Under the pieces are notes generated by a model. That model had not been told where the DNA came from. It did no database searches and saw only the letters and a program-made list of their open reading frames with translations. Of a stretch of 64,000 nucleotides of DNA, positions 52,541 to 60,855 are shown piece by piece. Location: the NCBI GenBank assembly GCA_964518765.1, contig CAZFJC010000013.1, forward strand, positions 19,898 to 83,897. The letters run 5' to 3'. Source of the DNA: CAZPNX01 sp964518765 (GTDB lineage: Bacteria; Edwardsbacteria; AC1; EtOH8). Position numbers and translations under genes: made by a program. Numbering within the stretch: position 1 is the first letter of the stretch; each line of letters opens with the position of its first letter.

Positions 52541-54412
52541 TCACTTCTGAGCCACGTCCAGCCCCTTGGCCGCGTCCACCAACCTCAGGAACTCGCCGCG
52601 GTAGCCCTCGGGGTCCTTGCCCCGGGCGTCTCGGGCGATCTTCAGCACCTGGTCGTAGCTGGCCTTGCCCTTGTGCTTCGAGTCGCGCAGCAGCAGGCCG
52701 AACTCGGCCACCGCCGAGGCGAAGCGAAAGTCGTCCGAGGCCTTTTCGAAGGCGTAGTCGCCGTCCAGAACTTCACGGACGATGAGCCTGCTGACGCTGC
52801 CCTCCGGCTGCTTGTAGCGCAGCTTGATTGTCATAATTTCATTGGAATGTCCGGCTTTCGGGCTGACCTGAGTCTGCTGGTACTTGAGCGGATCAACGCT
52901 GTTTACCTGCCCCTTGGCGCCGGCCGGGACTATCTCGTAAAGGGCGGTGACGGTGTGGCCCGAGCCCAGCTCGCCGGCGTCCTTCCTGTCGTCGTTGAAG
53001 TCCTCCTTGGCCAGCATCCGGTTCTCGTACCCCACCAACTTGTAGGCCCTGACCCTGGCCGGATTGAATTCCACCTGGATCTTGACGTCCTGGGCGATGG
53101 TGAACAGGGTGCCGCCCATCTGGCTGACCAGCACCTTGCGGGCCTCGGAGATGCCGTCGATGTAGGCGTAGTTTCCGTTGCCCTTGTCGGCCAGCTGCTC
53201 CATCCGCGAGTCCTTGAGGTTGCCGGTGCCGAATCCCAGCACCGAGAGGAAGATCCCCTGCTCCCGCTTCTCCTCGATCATGCGGATCAGCTCCGAGGTC
53301 GAGGAGACACCCACGTTGAAGTCGCCGTCGGTGGCCAAGATCACCCGATTGTTGCCGCCCTTGACAAAGTTCTCTTTGGCCACCTTGTAGGCCAGCTGGA
53401 TGCCGGCCGCCCCGGCCGTGCTACCCCCGGCCTCCAGTCTATCCAGCACCTCGAGTATAGATCTCTTGTCCTTTCCGGAGGTGGAGGGCAGGGCCAGGCC
53501 CTCGGAGCTGGCGTAGACCGCGATGGCCACCCGATCCTGGGGCCGCAGCTCGCCCACCAGCATCTTGAAGGCCTTCTTCAGCAGCGGCAGCTTGTCGGCG
53601 CTCTGCATGGACCCGGAGACGTCTATCAGGAACACCAGGTTGGCCGGCGGCAGCTTCTCGGTCGGCACCTCGCGGCCCTTAAGCCCGATCCGCACCAGCT
53701 TGTGGATGGCGTTCCAGGGGCAGGCCGCCATCTCCACGTTGATGGCGAAGGGGTCGCCCCCCTCCGGCTGGGGATAGTCGTAGGTGAAGTAGTTTATCAG
53801 CTCCTCTATCCTGACGGCGTCCTTGGGCGGCATCTGGCCGCCGCTGAGGAACCTTCGCACGTTGGCGTAGCTGGCCGGGTCGACGTCGATGGAGAAGGTG
53901 GAAAGCGGATCGTGGATCACCTCCAGGAACTTGTTCTCATAGATCCTGGTGTACTCCTCGGTGTTGAAGTCCGGCGGCAGGTAGCAGGCGCTGCGGTCGC
54001 ACTCGGCCGCCGCAACACCGCAGGCATTGGACATCGGAGAGTACTGGCACTTGAGCGCGCCCCACTTCGCATCCCTGGTCTTGGGTTTCTCCGCCCTGAG
54101 CTTGAAGTTGGCAGTGGCGACGGCGTTCCTGGAGACCCTGAGAAGCCTGACGGTGGCCGACCGGTAGCCGGCCAAGCTGGCCTCGACGGTGTGGAAGCCA
54201 GTGGGCACCTTGGCGATGGTGAATCTGCCGTCGGCCCCGGTCAGGGCCGAGAGCCCGGGGCCCTTGACCACGACCGTGGCCCCTGACAGGGGCGCCCCGG
54301 TAGCGGCGTCGGCAACCCTTCCGGTGACGGTGCCGTAGTCGACCGCTAAGGCCAGGCCGCCAAGGATTAAAAACAAGGCAGCCGTCAGTGCTATGGCGGT
54401 TAGGGTCCTCAT
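52541..54412 (-). CDS. YfbK-like von Willebrand factor A domain protein
   Basis: The 623-residue protein has a signal peptide (MRTLTAIALTAALFLILGGL). A carboxypeptidase-regulatory-like beta sandwich (about 25-105, with GRVADAATGAPLSGATVVVK) follows. A VWA N-domain (STFSIDVDPASYANVRRFL) comes next. The VWA domain carries the metal site in LVFLIDVSGSMQSADKLPLL, and the C-terminal YfbK/DUF3520 domain includes SVLGFGTGNLKDSRMEQLAD. Such proteins are exported and bind ligands, but their role is unknown. A strong AGGAGGAAGG ribosome-binding site precedes the ATG. Confidence 0.93.
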   Translation of the reverse strand: MRTLTAIALTAALFLILGGLALAVDYGTVTGRVADAATGAPLSGATVVVKGPGLSALTGADGRFTIAKVPTGFHTVEASLAGYRSATVRLLRVSRNAVATANFKLRAEKPKTRDAKWGALKCQYSPMSNACGVAAAECDRSACYLPPDFNTEEYTRIYENKFLEVIHDPLSTFSIDVDPASYANVRRFLSGGQMPPKDAVRIEELINYFTYDYPQPEGGDPFAINVEMAACPWNAIHKLVRIGLKGREVPTEKLPPANLVFLIDVSGSMQSADKLPLLKKAFKMLVGELRPQDRVAIAVYASSEGLALPSTSGKDKRSILEVLDRLEAGGSTAGAAGIQLAYKVAKENFVKGGNNRVILATDGDFNVGVSSTSELIRMIEEKREQGIFLSVLGFGTGNLKDSRMEQLADKGNGNYAYIDGISEARKVLVSQMGGTLFTIAQDVKIQVEFNPARVRAYKLVGYENRMLAKEDFNDDRKDAGELGSGHTVTALYEIVPAGAKGQVNSVDPLKYQQTQVSPKAGHSNEIMTIKLRYKQPEGSVSRLIVREVLDGDYAFEKASDDFRFASAVAEFGLLLRDSKHKGKASYDQVLKIARDARGKDPEGYRGEFLRLVDAAKGLDVAQK

Positions 54413-54657
54413 TTTCCTTCCTCCTTTTGTTGCTGCAGGTTTCCTTCTTTGCAGAATATACCTCCGGCAGGGATTTTTTATTCCGAGGTGCTGGTCGACG
54501 ATTGCTTCAATGCAATGACTGTCATAATGTTATGATTGCCTATTTTGGCGGGTTTTTGACCGCCTGGCATATGGGAGGTCAGGCTAGGGTTCCAGAAGGA
54601 CGGGAGGACCTATTTTGCCGTAGATTTTCATTGAAGGTACGATCGGCTTCACGATAA
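54413..54657. other. Intergenic stretch without a supported gene
   Basis: The stretch is moderately AT-rich upstream of the VWA gene and must hold its promoter, but no clear consensus was found. A plus-strand 89-codon frame (54388-54657) overlaps the VWA start and has no domain. Confidence 0.35.
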
Positions 54658-54683
54658 AAGCCCGGGCCTTTTGGCCCGGGCTT
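54658..54683 (-). terminator. Intrinsic terminator of the frameshifted small gene
   Basis: An 11-bp inverted repeat (54658-54668 with 54673-54683) has a TTTT loop. On the minus strand it is followed by TTATCG. It lies 27 bases after the stop codon of the relic gene at 54711-54984. Confidence 0.7.
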
Positions 54684-54710
54684 GTCTTCGGCGTATATCT
54701 TTCTTTGACT

Positions 54711-54984
54711 TCATATCAAGCCACCGGCATCCTGTGAAAACACCCTGATTCCCTTCGCTTCGTTCCTACCTTTTATTACAATATAAGGTATCCCTGACAT
54801 CTTCCCTACGGTAGCCGGGCACCCGGTTTCACAGAATACGGTGGTGTCCCTTCTCCAACCATCGATGGTATCGATCTGAACGTACCACAGACAGCGCAGC
54901 GCCCCGGCCTAGGCCAAAATCGGTGACGACGTCAGCCAGATGCCGGCACCTGAGGAAAAAGACTCTCCCTTTGCCCTTCGCCAT
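54711..54984 (-). pseudogene. Frameshifted small gene of unknown family
   Basis: On the minus strand, one frame begins ATG (54984) MAKGKGRVFFLRCRHLADVV and runs to about 54901. A shift of one base at the run of four G then continues cleanly as LRCLWYVQIDTIDGWRR, VFCETGCPATVGKMSGIPYI and FSQDAGGLI, with stop TGA at 54711-54713. Removing one base gives an uninterrupted 90-residue protein with two Cys near the middle (CETGC). Neither half starts or ends normally alone. It is either a real frameshift mutation or a sequencing error in a homopolymer. No family recognised. The terminator at 54658-54683 fits it as a former gene. Confidence 0.55.
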
Positions 54985-55054
54985 TTTCACGACTTTTCTG
55001 TTAACGCTCCTCTAAAGGCATGAGATGTTCGATTATCGCCCGCCGACCATCCCC

Positions 55055-55336
55055 TCATCTTAGTTCAGTGCTGTAGTCTGAAAGCTCCACATCTACTCGG
55101 TTCCTTACCATATCCACCGCCTTGGCCAGGACCTGGTTGGCAAAGGCCCCGTCGTTGGCGGCCACCGCCAGGCCCAGCTCGGCCCTCTGCCACAGGTCGT
55201 TGTCCCCCACCTCGGCCACCGATAGGTTGAACTCCTGCCGCAGCCGGTCCTTTAGGCTCCGCAGCACCCGCCGCTTGTCCTTGAGCGACTGGCTCCCCGG
55301 GATATGAAGCCTGACCCTACAGACGCCCACTACCAT
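55055..55336 (-). CDS. DUF503 (YlxP-like) protein
   Basis: The 93-residue protein begins MVVGVCRVRLHIPGSQSLKD and continues KRRVLRSLKDRLRQEFNLSV, a strong match to DUF503. In Bacillus this gene (ylxP) lies just after infB, exactly as here. A link to ribosome maturation is assumed from this context, but the function is unproven. Translation appears to start at the ATG at 55336. Confidence 0.92.
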   Translation of the reverse strand: MVVGVCRVRLHIPGSQSLKDKRRVLRSLKDRLRQEFNLSVAEVGDNDLWQRAELGLAVAANDGAFANQVLAKAVDMVRNRVDVELSDYSTELR

Positions 55337-55413
55337 GTCAAAACATCGATAACCGTTTTTCTAGCTGTTAAGCGATGCCTTGACCCTTTGTCTTTTCCCT
55401 CGGCCCTGGAATT

Positions 55414-57891
55414 TCAGTCCCCACGCTTGATCACCTCCACCGTGAAGCTCTCGATAACGTCGCCCACCTTGATATCGTTGAATTGCTCCAGCCCCATGCC
55501 GCACTCAAACCCGGCCTGCACCTCGCGAACGTCGTCCTTGAAGCGCTTGAGCGAGGCCAGCTTTCCGGTGTAGATGACCACGCTGTCGCGCAACAGCCGC
55601 ACCTTGTGGCTGCGGGCGATAGTCCCGCTCTGGACCAGACAGCCGGCGATGGTGCCGATGGCCGAGATCTTGAAGATCTCCCTGACCTCGACCCGGGACT
55701 GGACCACCTCCTTGAACTCCGGCGCCAGCATCCCCTTCTGGGCCTTTTTCAGCTCCTCCAGGGCCTCGTAGATGATGCTGTACATCCGGATGTCGACGTT
55801 CTCCCGCTCGGCCAGCTCCCGGGCCCTTTCCTCCGGCCTGACGTGGAACCCGATGATGATGGCCCCGGAGGCCTTGGCCAGCAGCACGTCCGACTCGGTG
55901 ATGGCCCCCACCCCTTTATGGATGACGGTCAGCCTCAGCTGGTCGGTGGACATCTTGAAGACCGAATCCGAGAGCGCCTCCACCGATCCCCCGACATCGC
56001 CCTTGATGATCAGCTTCAGCTCCTTGGCCTGGCCCTCCTGGATCTGGTCGTAGAGTCCCTCCAGAGTTACGCTCTTGGCTGGCCTAAAATCCTGTTCGCG
56101 CTTGAGTTGCTGTCGTTTGCCAGCCAGCTCCCGGGCGGCTGACTCGCTCTCCATGGCCTGGAAGGACTCTCCGGCCAGAGGCGCTCCTTCGAATCCCTGG
56201 ACCTCGACCGCGGTCGAGGGCCCGGCCAAGTCCACCTGGCGCCCGCGTTCATCGTACATAGCTCGCACCCGGCCACTGTAGAGGCCGGCCACGAAAGGCT
56301 GTCCCTTTTTTAAGGTCCCCTGCTGCACCAGCACCGTGGCCAGCACCCCCTTGCCCCGATCTAGGCGCGACTCGATGACCGTTCCACGGGCCGGCCCGTG
56401 GGGGTCGGCCTTGAGCTCCAGCAGCTCGGCCTGCAGCAGGATCATCTCTAGGAGCTTGTCGATCCCGGCTCCGGTCTTAGCCGAGATCTCCACGGCGATA
56501 GTCTTGCCCCCCCACTCCTCCACCAGCAGGTTGTGCTTGGTCAGCTCCTGCTTAACCCTCATGGGATCGGCGCCGGGCATGTCGCACTTGTTAACTGCCA
56601 CGATCACCGGCACCTTGGCCGCCTGGGCGTGGTCGATGGCCTCTATGGTCTGGGGCATGATGCCCTCGGTGGCCGCCACCACCAGGATCACCAGGTCGGT
56701 CACCTGGGCCCCCCGGGCCCGCATAGCGGTGAAGGCCTCGTGGCCGGGCGTATCTAGGAAGGTGATGCGCTGATCACCCACCTTGACCTCGTAGGCCCCG
56801 ATGTGCTGGGTGATGCCTCCATGCTCCCCGCCGGCTACGTTGGTTTTACGAATGGAGTCCAACAAGGTGGTCTTGCCGTGGTCCACGTGGCCCATCACCG
56901 TCACCACCGGCGGCCGAGGCTCCAGCCTGGCCGGCTCCGGGACGGCTATCTCCTCCTGCTCGGGGGCGAACTCCTCCATCTCCTCCAGGCCGTAGCCAAA
57001 CTCGTCGGCGATGGTAGCCAAGGTGTCCAAGTCCAGCCTCTGGTTGATGGTGACCATCATCCCCAGGCCCAGGGCCTTGGCGATGACCTCGCCCGGTTTG
57101 ACGTCCAAAGCCTGAGCCAGGTCGGCCACCGAGGAGTATTCGGGCAGTCTGATGATCTTCTGCTCCTCGACCTCCTCGACCACCTCACTACGCTCTTTGG
57201 TCCGGTGCGGCCGCCTGGCTTTGCCCCGCTCGATGGCGGCCATGGTCTGGCGCACCGTAGCGGCGATGGCCGTCTGGTCGATGGTCGGCCTCTTCTCCTT
57301 CTTCCGTTTTTTCCTTTTGCGCTTCTTTTTTACCCCCCGATCCTCCAGCTCCTCCCTGGCCACCTCAGGGACGGTGGTGACCGTGGGCGGGATGCTGGGG
57401 TAGGGCATGGTCAACTCGGGCGGGTACTCCACCTTGGCCACCACCAGCGGCACCGGCTGGATCTCCACCGCCTTGGCCTCGGCCTTGGCGTGGGCCTCCT
57501 TCTTCTCCTGGATCTTCTTCTGCTGCTCCTGCTCCTTCTTGACCGCCTGCTTCTCCTCTTCGAACTTTTGTTTGACGGCGGCAATCATGGCGGGCTCGAC
57601 GGTGCTCATCCGGCTCTTGACCGGGAACCCCAACTCCTTGAGCATGCCCAGCAGGGCGTCGGCTGACATCTTCAGCTCCTTGGCGGCCTCGAAGACCTTG
57701 GGCGTCTTCTCCGGGGCGGCCGCCTTGGCTTGCCCTGAGCCATGTCGTGGGGCGTGTCCTGAGCCTGACTTGGCAGCCTTCTTGGCAGTTTTGTCAGCGG
57801 CCGGCTTTTTAGCCGCCGGCTTGTCCGGACCTGGTTTTTCGGATGGGGCCGGGGTAGCCGCTTGGTGTTCGATTTTTTTCTTCTCGGTCAT
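55414..57891 (-). CDS. infB: Translation initiation factor IF-2
   Basis: The 825-residue GTPase places initiator tRNA on the small subunit. The N-terminus has an IF2_N helix bundle (VFEAAKELKMSADALLGML) and a long Lys/Glu-rich linker with a second IF2_N-like part. The G domain carries VTVMGHVDHGKTTLLDSI (P-loop), TFLDTPGHEAF (G3) and AVNKCDMPGAD (G4). The C-terminal EF-Tu-like domains end GMGLEQFNDIKVGDVIESF. It starts eight bases after nusA and is followed by DUF503. The ylxR and ylxQ genes often found between nusA and infB are missing. Confidence 0.99.
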   Translation of the reverse strand: MTEKKKIEHQAATPAPSEKPGPDKPAAKKPAADKTAKKAAKSGSGHAPRHGSGQAKAAAPEKTPKVFEAAKELKMSADALLGMLKELGFPVKSRMSTVEPAMIAAVKQKFEEEKQAVKKEQEQQKKIQEKKEAHAKAEAKAVEIQPVPLVVAKVEYPPELTMPYPSIPPTVTTVPEVAREELEDRGVKKKRKRKKRKKEKRPTIDQTAIAATVRQTMAAIERGKARRPHRTKERSEVVEEVEEQKIIRLPEYSSVADLAQALDVKPGEVIAKALGLGMMVTINQRLDLDTLATIADEFGYGLEEMEEFAPEQEEIAVPEPARLEPRPPVVTVMGHVDHGKTTLLDSIRKTNVAGGEHGGITQHIGAYEVKVGDQRITFLDTPGHEAFTAMRARGAQVTDLVILVVAATEGIMPQTIEAIDHAQAAKVPVIVAVNKCDMPGADPMRVKQELTKHNLLVEEWGGKTIAVEISAKTGAGIDKLLEMILLQAELLELKADPHGPARGTVIESRLDRGKGVLATVLVQQGTLKKGQPFVAGLYSGRVRAMYDERGRQVDLAGPSTAVEVQGFEGAPLAGESFQAMESESAARELAGKRQQLKREQDFRPAKSVTLEGLYDQIQEGQAKELKLIIKGDVGGSVEALSDSVFKMSTDQLRLTVIHKGVGAITESDVLLAKASGAIIIGFHVRPEERARELAERENVDIRMYSIIYEALEELKKAQKGMLAPEFKEVVQSRVEVREIFKISAIGTIAGCLVQSGTIARSHKVRLLRDSVVIYTGKLASLKRFKDDVREVQAGFECGMGLEQFNDIKVGDVIESFTVEVIKRGD

Positions 57892-57898
57892 GTCACTC

Positions 57899-59302
57899 CT
57901 ACTCTGTCATCTTGCTGTCCTGGTCTTCCCCCGCCGCTTCCGGGTCCGGCCCATCCACGCTGCCTGGCTCAGGTTTGGCTTCGTCGGGTTCGGGTTTGGC
58001 CGGAGGCGCCCCTAACGCCTCCGGGTTCTCCTTGGCCAGCTGCTCGAAATGCATCAGCTGCTTGTCCTTGGCCTGCTTGGCGACCGAGAGGATCTTCTCG
58101 GCCGTCTTGTCGCCTATGCCGGCGATGGAGGTCAGTCCCTCCATGCCGGCCTCGATTATCTTCTCGGCCGTATCCATTCCCTCCTTGGCCAGCTTGTCGC
58201 GCAGCTTATCGGTGATCTCCAGCTCGTCCAGCCTGACGCTTATCCGGTTGATGGCCTCCACCCGCCGCTGGTGCTCGGTCTCGGCCACCACGTCGATCTT
58301 CCAGCCGGTCAGCTTGGCCGCCAGCCGTACGTTCTGCCCCTTCTTGCCAATGGCCAGGGAGTACTGGTCGTCGGGGCAGATGACCACCATCCGGTTTTCG
58401 TCCTCGGCCGGGTAGGACTCCAGCTGGGTGGCCGGGGCCAGGGCCCGCACCACATAAACGGTGGGATCGGGCGACCACAGCACGATGTCTATCTTCTCGC
58501 CGGAAAGCTCCCGGACCACCGCCTGAACCCGGGCGCCTTTCAGCCCGACGCAGGCCCCCACCGGGTCCACCCGGTTCTCCTTGGAGTAGACCGCCACCTT
58601 GGCCCTCTCGCCGGGATCGCGGGCAGCGCCCTTGATCTCCACCAGTCCCTCGCGGATCTCCGGCACCTCCTGGTAGAACAGGCGCTTGAGGAAGTCGGGG
58701 TGGCTGCGGGAGAGAATCACCTGGGGGCCTTTGACCGTCTTGGCCACGTCTATCACCAGGGCTTTGATCGACCGCCCCTGCTGGTAGCGCTCCCCCTTGA
58801 TCTGCTCGGAATAGGGGAGGATGGACTCGGTGTTGTCCAGGTTGACCATGACGTCCCCCCGGGAGATCTGCTGGATGGTGCCGGAGACGATATTGCCCAG
58901 CTTGGAGGAGAAGTCGCGATAGACCTGCTCCCGCTCCGCCTCACGGATGCGCTGGAATAGGATCTGCTTGGTGGTCTGGATGGCGATGCGGCCAAACTCC
59001 TCGAAGGGGATGATGATCTCCACCTCGTCCTCGGGCTTGGGATCGTCCAGATACTCGACGGCGTCATCCACCGATATCTCCAGGGCCGGATCGGTAACCT
59101 CGGACACTACCTTCTTCCTAGCGAAGATGCCTATCTCGCCGGTGTCGTCCTCGACCTCGACTACGATATTGTCTGATGTTCCAAACTTCTTGCGGCAGGC
59201 CTGCATCAGGCCCTGCTTGAGGGTGTCGATGACGAAATCCCGGTCCAGGTTCTTCTGCCGGGCAATCTCGTTAAGGGCATCGACCACGTCCAGGTTAGCC
59301 AC
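57899..59302 (-). CDS. nusA: Transcription factor NusA
   Basis: The 467-residue protein controls pausing, termination and antitermination. It has the NusA N-domain (ANLDVVDALNEIARQKNLDR), an S1 domain (about 130-200, with GNIVSGTIQQISRGDVMVNL) and two KH domains with VGLKGARVQAV and AIGKKGQNVRLAAKLTGW. A helix-hairpin-helix tail (SIAGIGDKTAEKILSVAKQ) follows, and an acidic Pro/Glu C-terminus of about 40 residues extends beyond the usual end. It lies between rimP and infB. It may regulate its own operon through the leader terminator at 59877-59901. Confidence 0.99.
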   Translation of the reverse strand: MANLDVVDALNEIARQKNLDRDFVIDTLKQGLMQACRKKFGTSDNIVVEVEDDTGEIGIFARKKVVSEVTDPALEISVDDAVEYLDDPKPEDEVEIIIPFEEFGRIAIQTTKQILFQRIREAEREQVYRDFSSKLGNIVSGTIQQISRGDVMVNLDNTESILPYSEQIKGERYQQGRSIKALVIDVAKTVKGPQVILSRSHPDFLKRLFYQEVPEIREGLVEIKGAARDPGERAKVAVYSKENRVDPVGACVGLKGARVQAVVRELSGEKIDIVLWSPDPTVYVVRALAPATQLESYPAEDENRMVVICPDDQYSLAIGKKGQNVRLAAKLTGWKIDVVAETEHQRRVEAINRISVRLDELEITDKLRDKLAKEGMDTAEKIIEAGMEGLTSIAGIGDKTAEKILSVAKQAKDKQLMHFEQLAKENPEALGAPPAKPEPDEAKPEPGSVDGPDPEAAGEDQDSKMTE

Positions 59303-59319
59303 TGCGGAACTCCTCCGTA

Positions 59320-59847
59320 CTATTTAACTGGTTTTCTTCTTGTTTTTCCGGGAAGCGGGGGCGGGACGGCCATCGGGTCCAGCCTGGCGGAGCTGATCTG
59401 GCTGAGGGGTACCCACAGGGGCTCCTGGTCCTCTGGCTCCAGCCTCAGCATGCCGCTCTTCACCTCGCCGATGGCGCCCCGCACCACGATTGAACCGCCG
59501 TTCGGCTGGGCCAGCCATAGCTTGGCGCGTTCGCCCCTGAACCTAGCGTAGTCCTCCACGCCGCGCAGGGGGCGCTTCGGTCCGGGGGACGAGACCTCCA
59601 GCCGGTAGGGGTGGGATATCAGGTCCTGCTGGTCGAGGGCGGCCGAGAGCTGCTGGGAGACGACGCTGCAGTCGTCGATGCCCACCTGTCCGTGGCGCCG
59701 GTCGAGGAAGATCCTCAGCAACTGGCCGCCGGGCCTGTACTCGACCTCCAGGACGGAAAGGCCCCTGGCCTCGGCCACCGGCTCGGCCAGCCTCCTCACC
59801 CTATCTATGATGTCTCCCTGTACCCCTGAGTCCACTTGTTCAGGCAT
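59320..59847 (-). CDS. rimP: Ribosome maturation factor RimP
   Basis: The 175-residue factor helps 30S assembly. VRRLAEPVAEARGLSVLEVE, the YRLEVSSPGPKRPL signature and the C-terminal SH3-like strand (GEVKSGMLRLEPEDQEP) fit RimP. I place the start at ATG 59847. A TTG-initiated in-frame extension to 59907 would run through the terminator hairpin and is unlikely. It begins the rimP-nusA-infB operon, whose promoter (59925-59953) and leader terminator (59877-59901) lie directly upstream. Confidence 0.95.
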   Translation of the reverse strand: MPEQVDSGVQGDIIDRVRRLAEPVAEARGLSVLEVEYRPGGQLLRIFLDRRHGQVGIDDCSVVSQQLSAALDQQDLISHPYRLEVSSPGPKRPLRGVEDYARFRGERAKLWLAQPNGGSIVVRGAIGEVKSGMLRLEPEDQEPLWVPLSQISSARLDPMAVPPPLPGKTRRKPVK

Positions 59848-59876
59848 ATTGCGACCCGTTGCGACATCAATAAAAA

Positions 59877-59901
59877 GAGAGCGGGCTTTGTACCCGCTCT
59901 C
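59877..59901 (-). terminator. Terminator inside the rimP-nusA-infB leader, possible attenuator
   Basis: A 9-bp GC-rich hairpin (59877-59885 with 59893-59901) on the minus strand is followed by TTTTTATTG. It lies between the promoter at 59925-59953 and the rimP ATG, 30 bases before it, and also terminates read-through from the receiver genes. Confidence 0.75.
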
Positions 59902-59924
59902 CTGCAAAAAATCAAGTCTATGGT

Positions 59925-59953
59925 ATTATACTAAAATTCCTCCCCGAATGCAA
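59925..59953 (-). promoter_or_regulatory. Promoter of rimP-nusA-infB
   Basis: On the minus strand, TTGCAT (59948-59953) and TATAAT (59925-59930) are 17 bases apart. Initiation near 59918 gives a leader that contains the terminator hairpin. Confidence 0.85.
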
Positions 59954-60012
59954 GGGTTTTCTTGGCCGCCGAATATTTTTTCCTTGGCTTGCCGAGCTAC
60001 CGGCTGCGGCGC

Positions 60013-60384
60013 TCAGCCGACGCACTCCAATGCTTTGCGCAGCTTTTCCACCAGCTCCTCGGGCTGGAACGGTTTTCCGATGACGTCGCACACCCCGTGC
60101 TTGGCGGCCTCGCGCCTTAGCTCCGGGCTGTCGTAGGCGGTGACGATGAAGACCGGCATGGCCGGGTGGATGTCCCGCAGCTTGGCCGCCACCTCCAGTC
60201 CGTTCTGGTCCGGCATCATGTAGTCCAAGAGCACCGCCGCCAGCCCGTCGGCCGCCACGATGTCCACCGCCTTCTGGCCGTGGTCGGCCGTCTCCACCTT
60301 GAAGCCGGCTCCTTCCAGAATCATGGTCAGGAACTCGAGTATCGACTCGTCGTCGTCAACCACCAGAATGCGAATGGCCGACAT
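60013..60384 (-). CDS. CheY-like single-domain receiver
   Basis: The 123-residue protein has LVVDDDESILEFL, the phosphorylated Asp in VLLDYMMPDQNG, and the Lys in VIGKPFQPEE. All three marks of an active receiver are present. There is no output domain. AGGGGGCAGGG precedes the ATG. It follows a second receiver gene by 12 bases and is cotranscribed with it. Partner unknown. Confidence 0.92.
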   Translation of the reverse strand: MSAIRILVVDDDESILEFLTMILEGAGFKVETADHGQKAVDIVAADGLAAVLLDYMMPDQNGLEVAAKLRDIHPAMPVFIVTAYDSPELRREAAKHGVCDVIGKPFQPEELVEKLRKALECVG

Positions 60385-60396
60385 TCCCTGCCCCCT

Positions 60397-60768
60397 TTAA
60401 GACTGGCTTTCCCTGGTGGCCTTGGCGATCAGGGCCAGCAGCTTGTCGGTGTCGAAAGGTTTGGAGACCACCTCGATGACTGAAAACTTGTTGGCCTTCA
60501 TGCTCAGCTCCGGGGTTCCGAAGGCGGTGATGATGATCACCGGCAGGGTGGGCCAGCGGTGCCTGGCCTCGCACAGCACCTCGATGCCGTCCATCCCCGG
60601 CAGCATGAAGTCCAGAAGCAGCACATGCGGCGGGTGCTTCTCGATCTCGGCCAGCCCCGAGGGCCCGTCGTAGCATATGCCCACCTCGTAGCCCTCGGCC
60701 TCCAGGATCGTCTGGAGCATCTCGCCAACCGATGGTTCGTCGTCGACTATCAATACCCGTTTTTTCAT
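60397..60768 (-). CDS. CheY-like single-domain receiver
   Basis: The 123-residue protein has VLIVDDEPSVGEML, the phosphorylated Asp in LLLDFMLPGMDG, and the Lys in VVSKPFDTDK. The start MKKRVLIV at 60768 has GAGGAGGGC upstream. A longer frame runs into the promoter at 60824-60852 and is rejected. It is about as similar to the next receiver as to many others, so a recent duplication is not proven. Confidence 0.93.
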   Translation of the reverse strand: MKKRVLIVDDEPSVGEMLQTILEAEGYEVGICYDGPSGLAEIEKHPPHVLLLDFMLPGMDGIEVLCEARHRWPTLPVIIITAFGTPELSMKANKFSVIEVVSKPFDTDKLLALIAKATRESQS

Positions 60769-60823
60769 CCTGCCCTCCTCTGGACCTGTTCCCGCCGTGT
60801 CGGGAAACCCGTATTTTTGGTGA

Positions 60824-60852
60824 ATTTTAACCTTAATATGGCTCAGTGTCAA
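60824..60852 (-). promoter_or_regulatory. Promoter of the receiver pair
   Basis: On the minus strand, TTGACA (60847-60852) and TAAAAT (60824-60829) are 17 bases apart, nearly consensus. It lies just after the end of the upstream TPR gene and drives the two receiver genes separately. Confidence 0.85.
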
Positions 60853-60855
60853 GCC

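Noticed and set aside
52532..54286. 584-codon plus-strand frame opposite the VWA gene
   Set aside because: It is the antisense of a clear VWA protein and reads as low-complexity Leu/His/Gly sequence.
59848..59907. TTG-initiated extension of rimP through the leader hairpin
   Set aside because: It would place the start inside the terminator, has no ribosome-binding site, and adds no RimP sequence.
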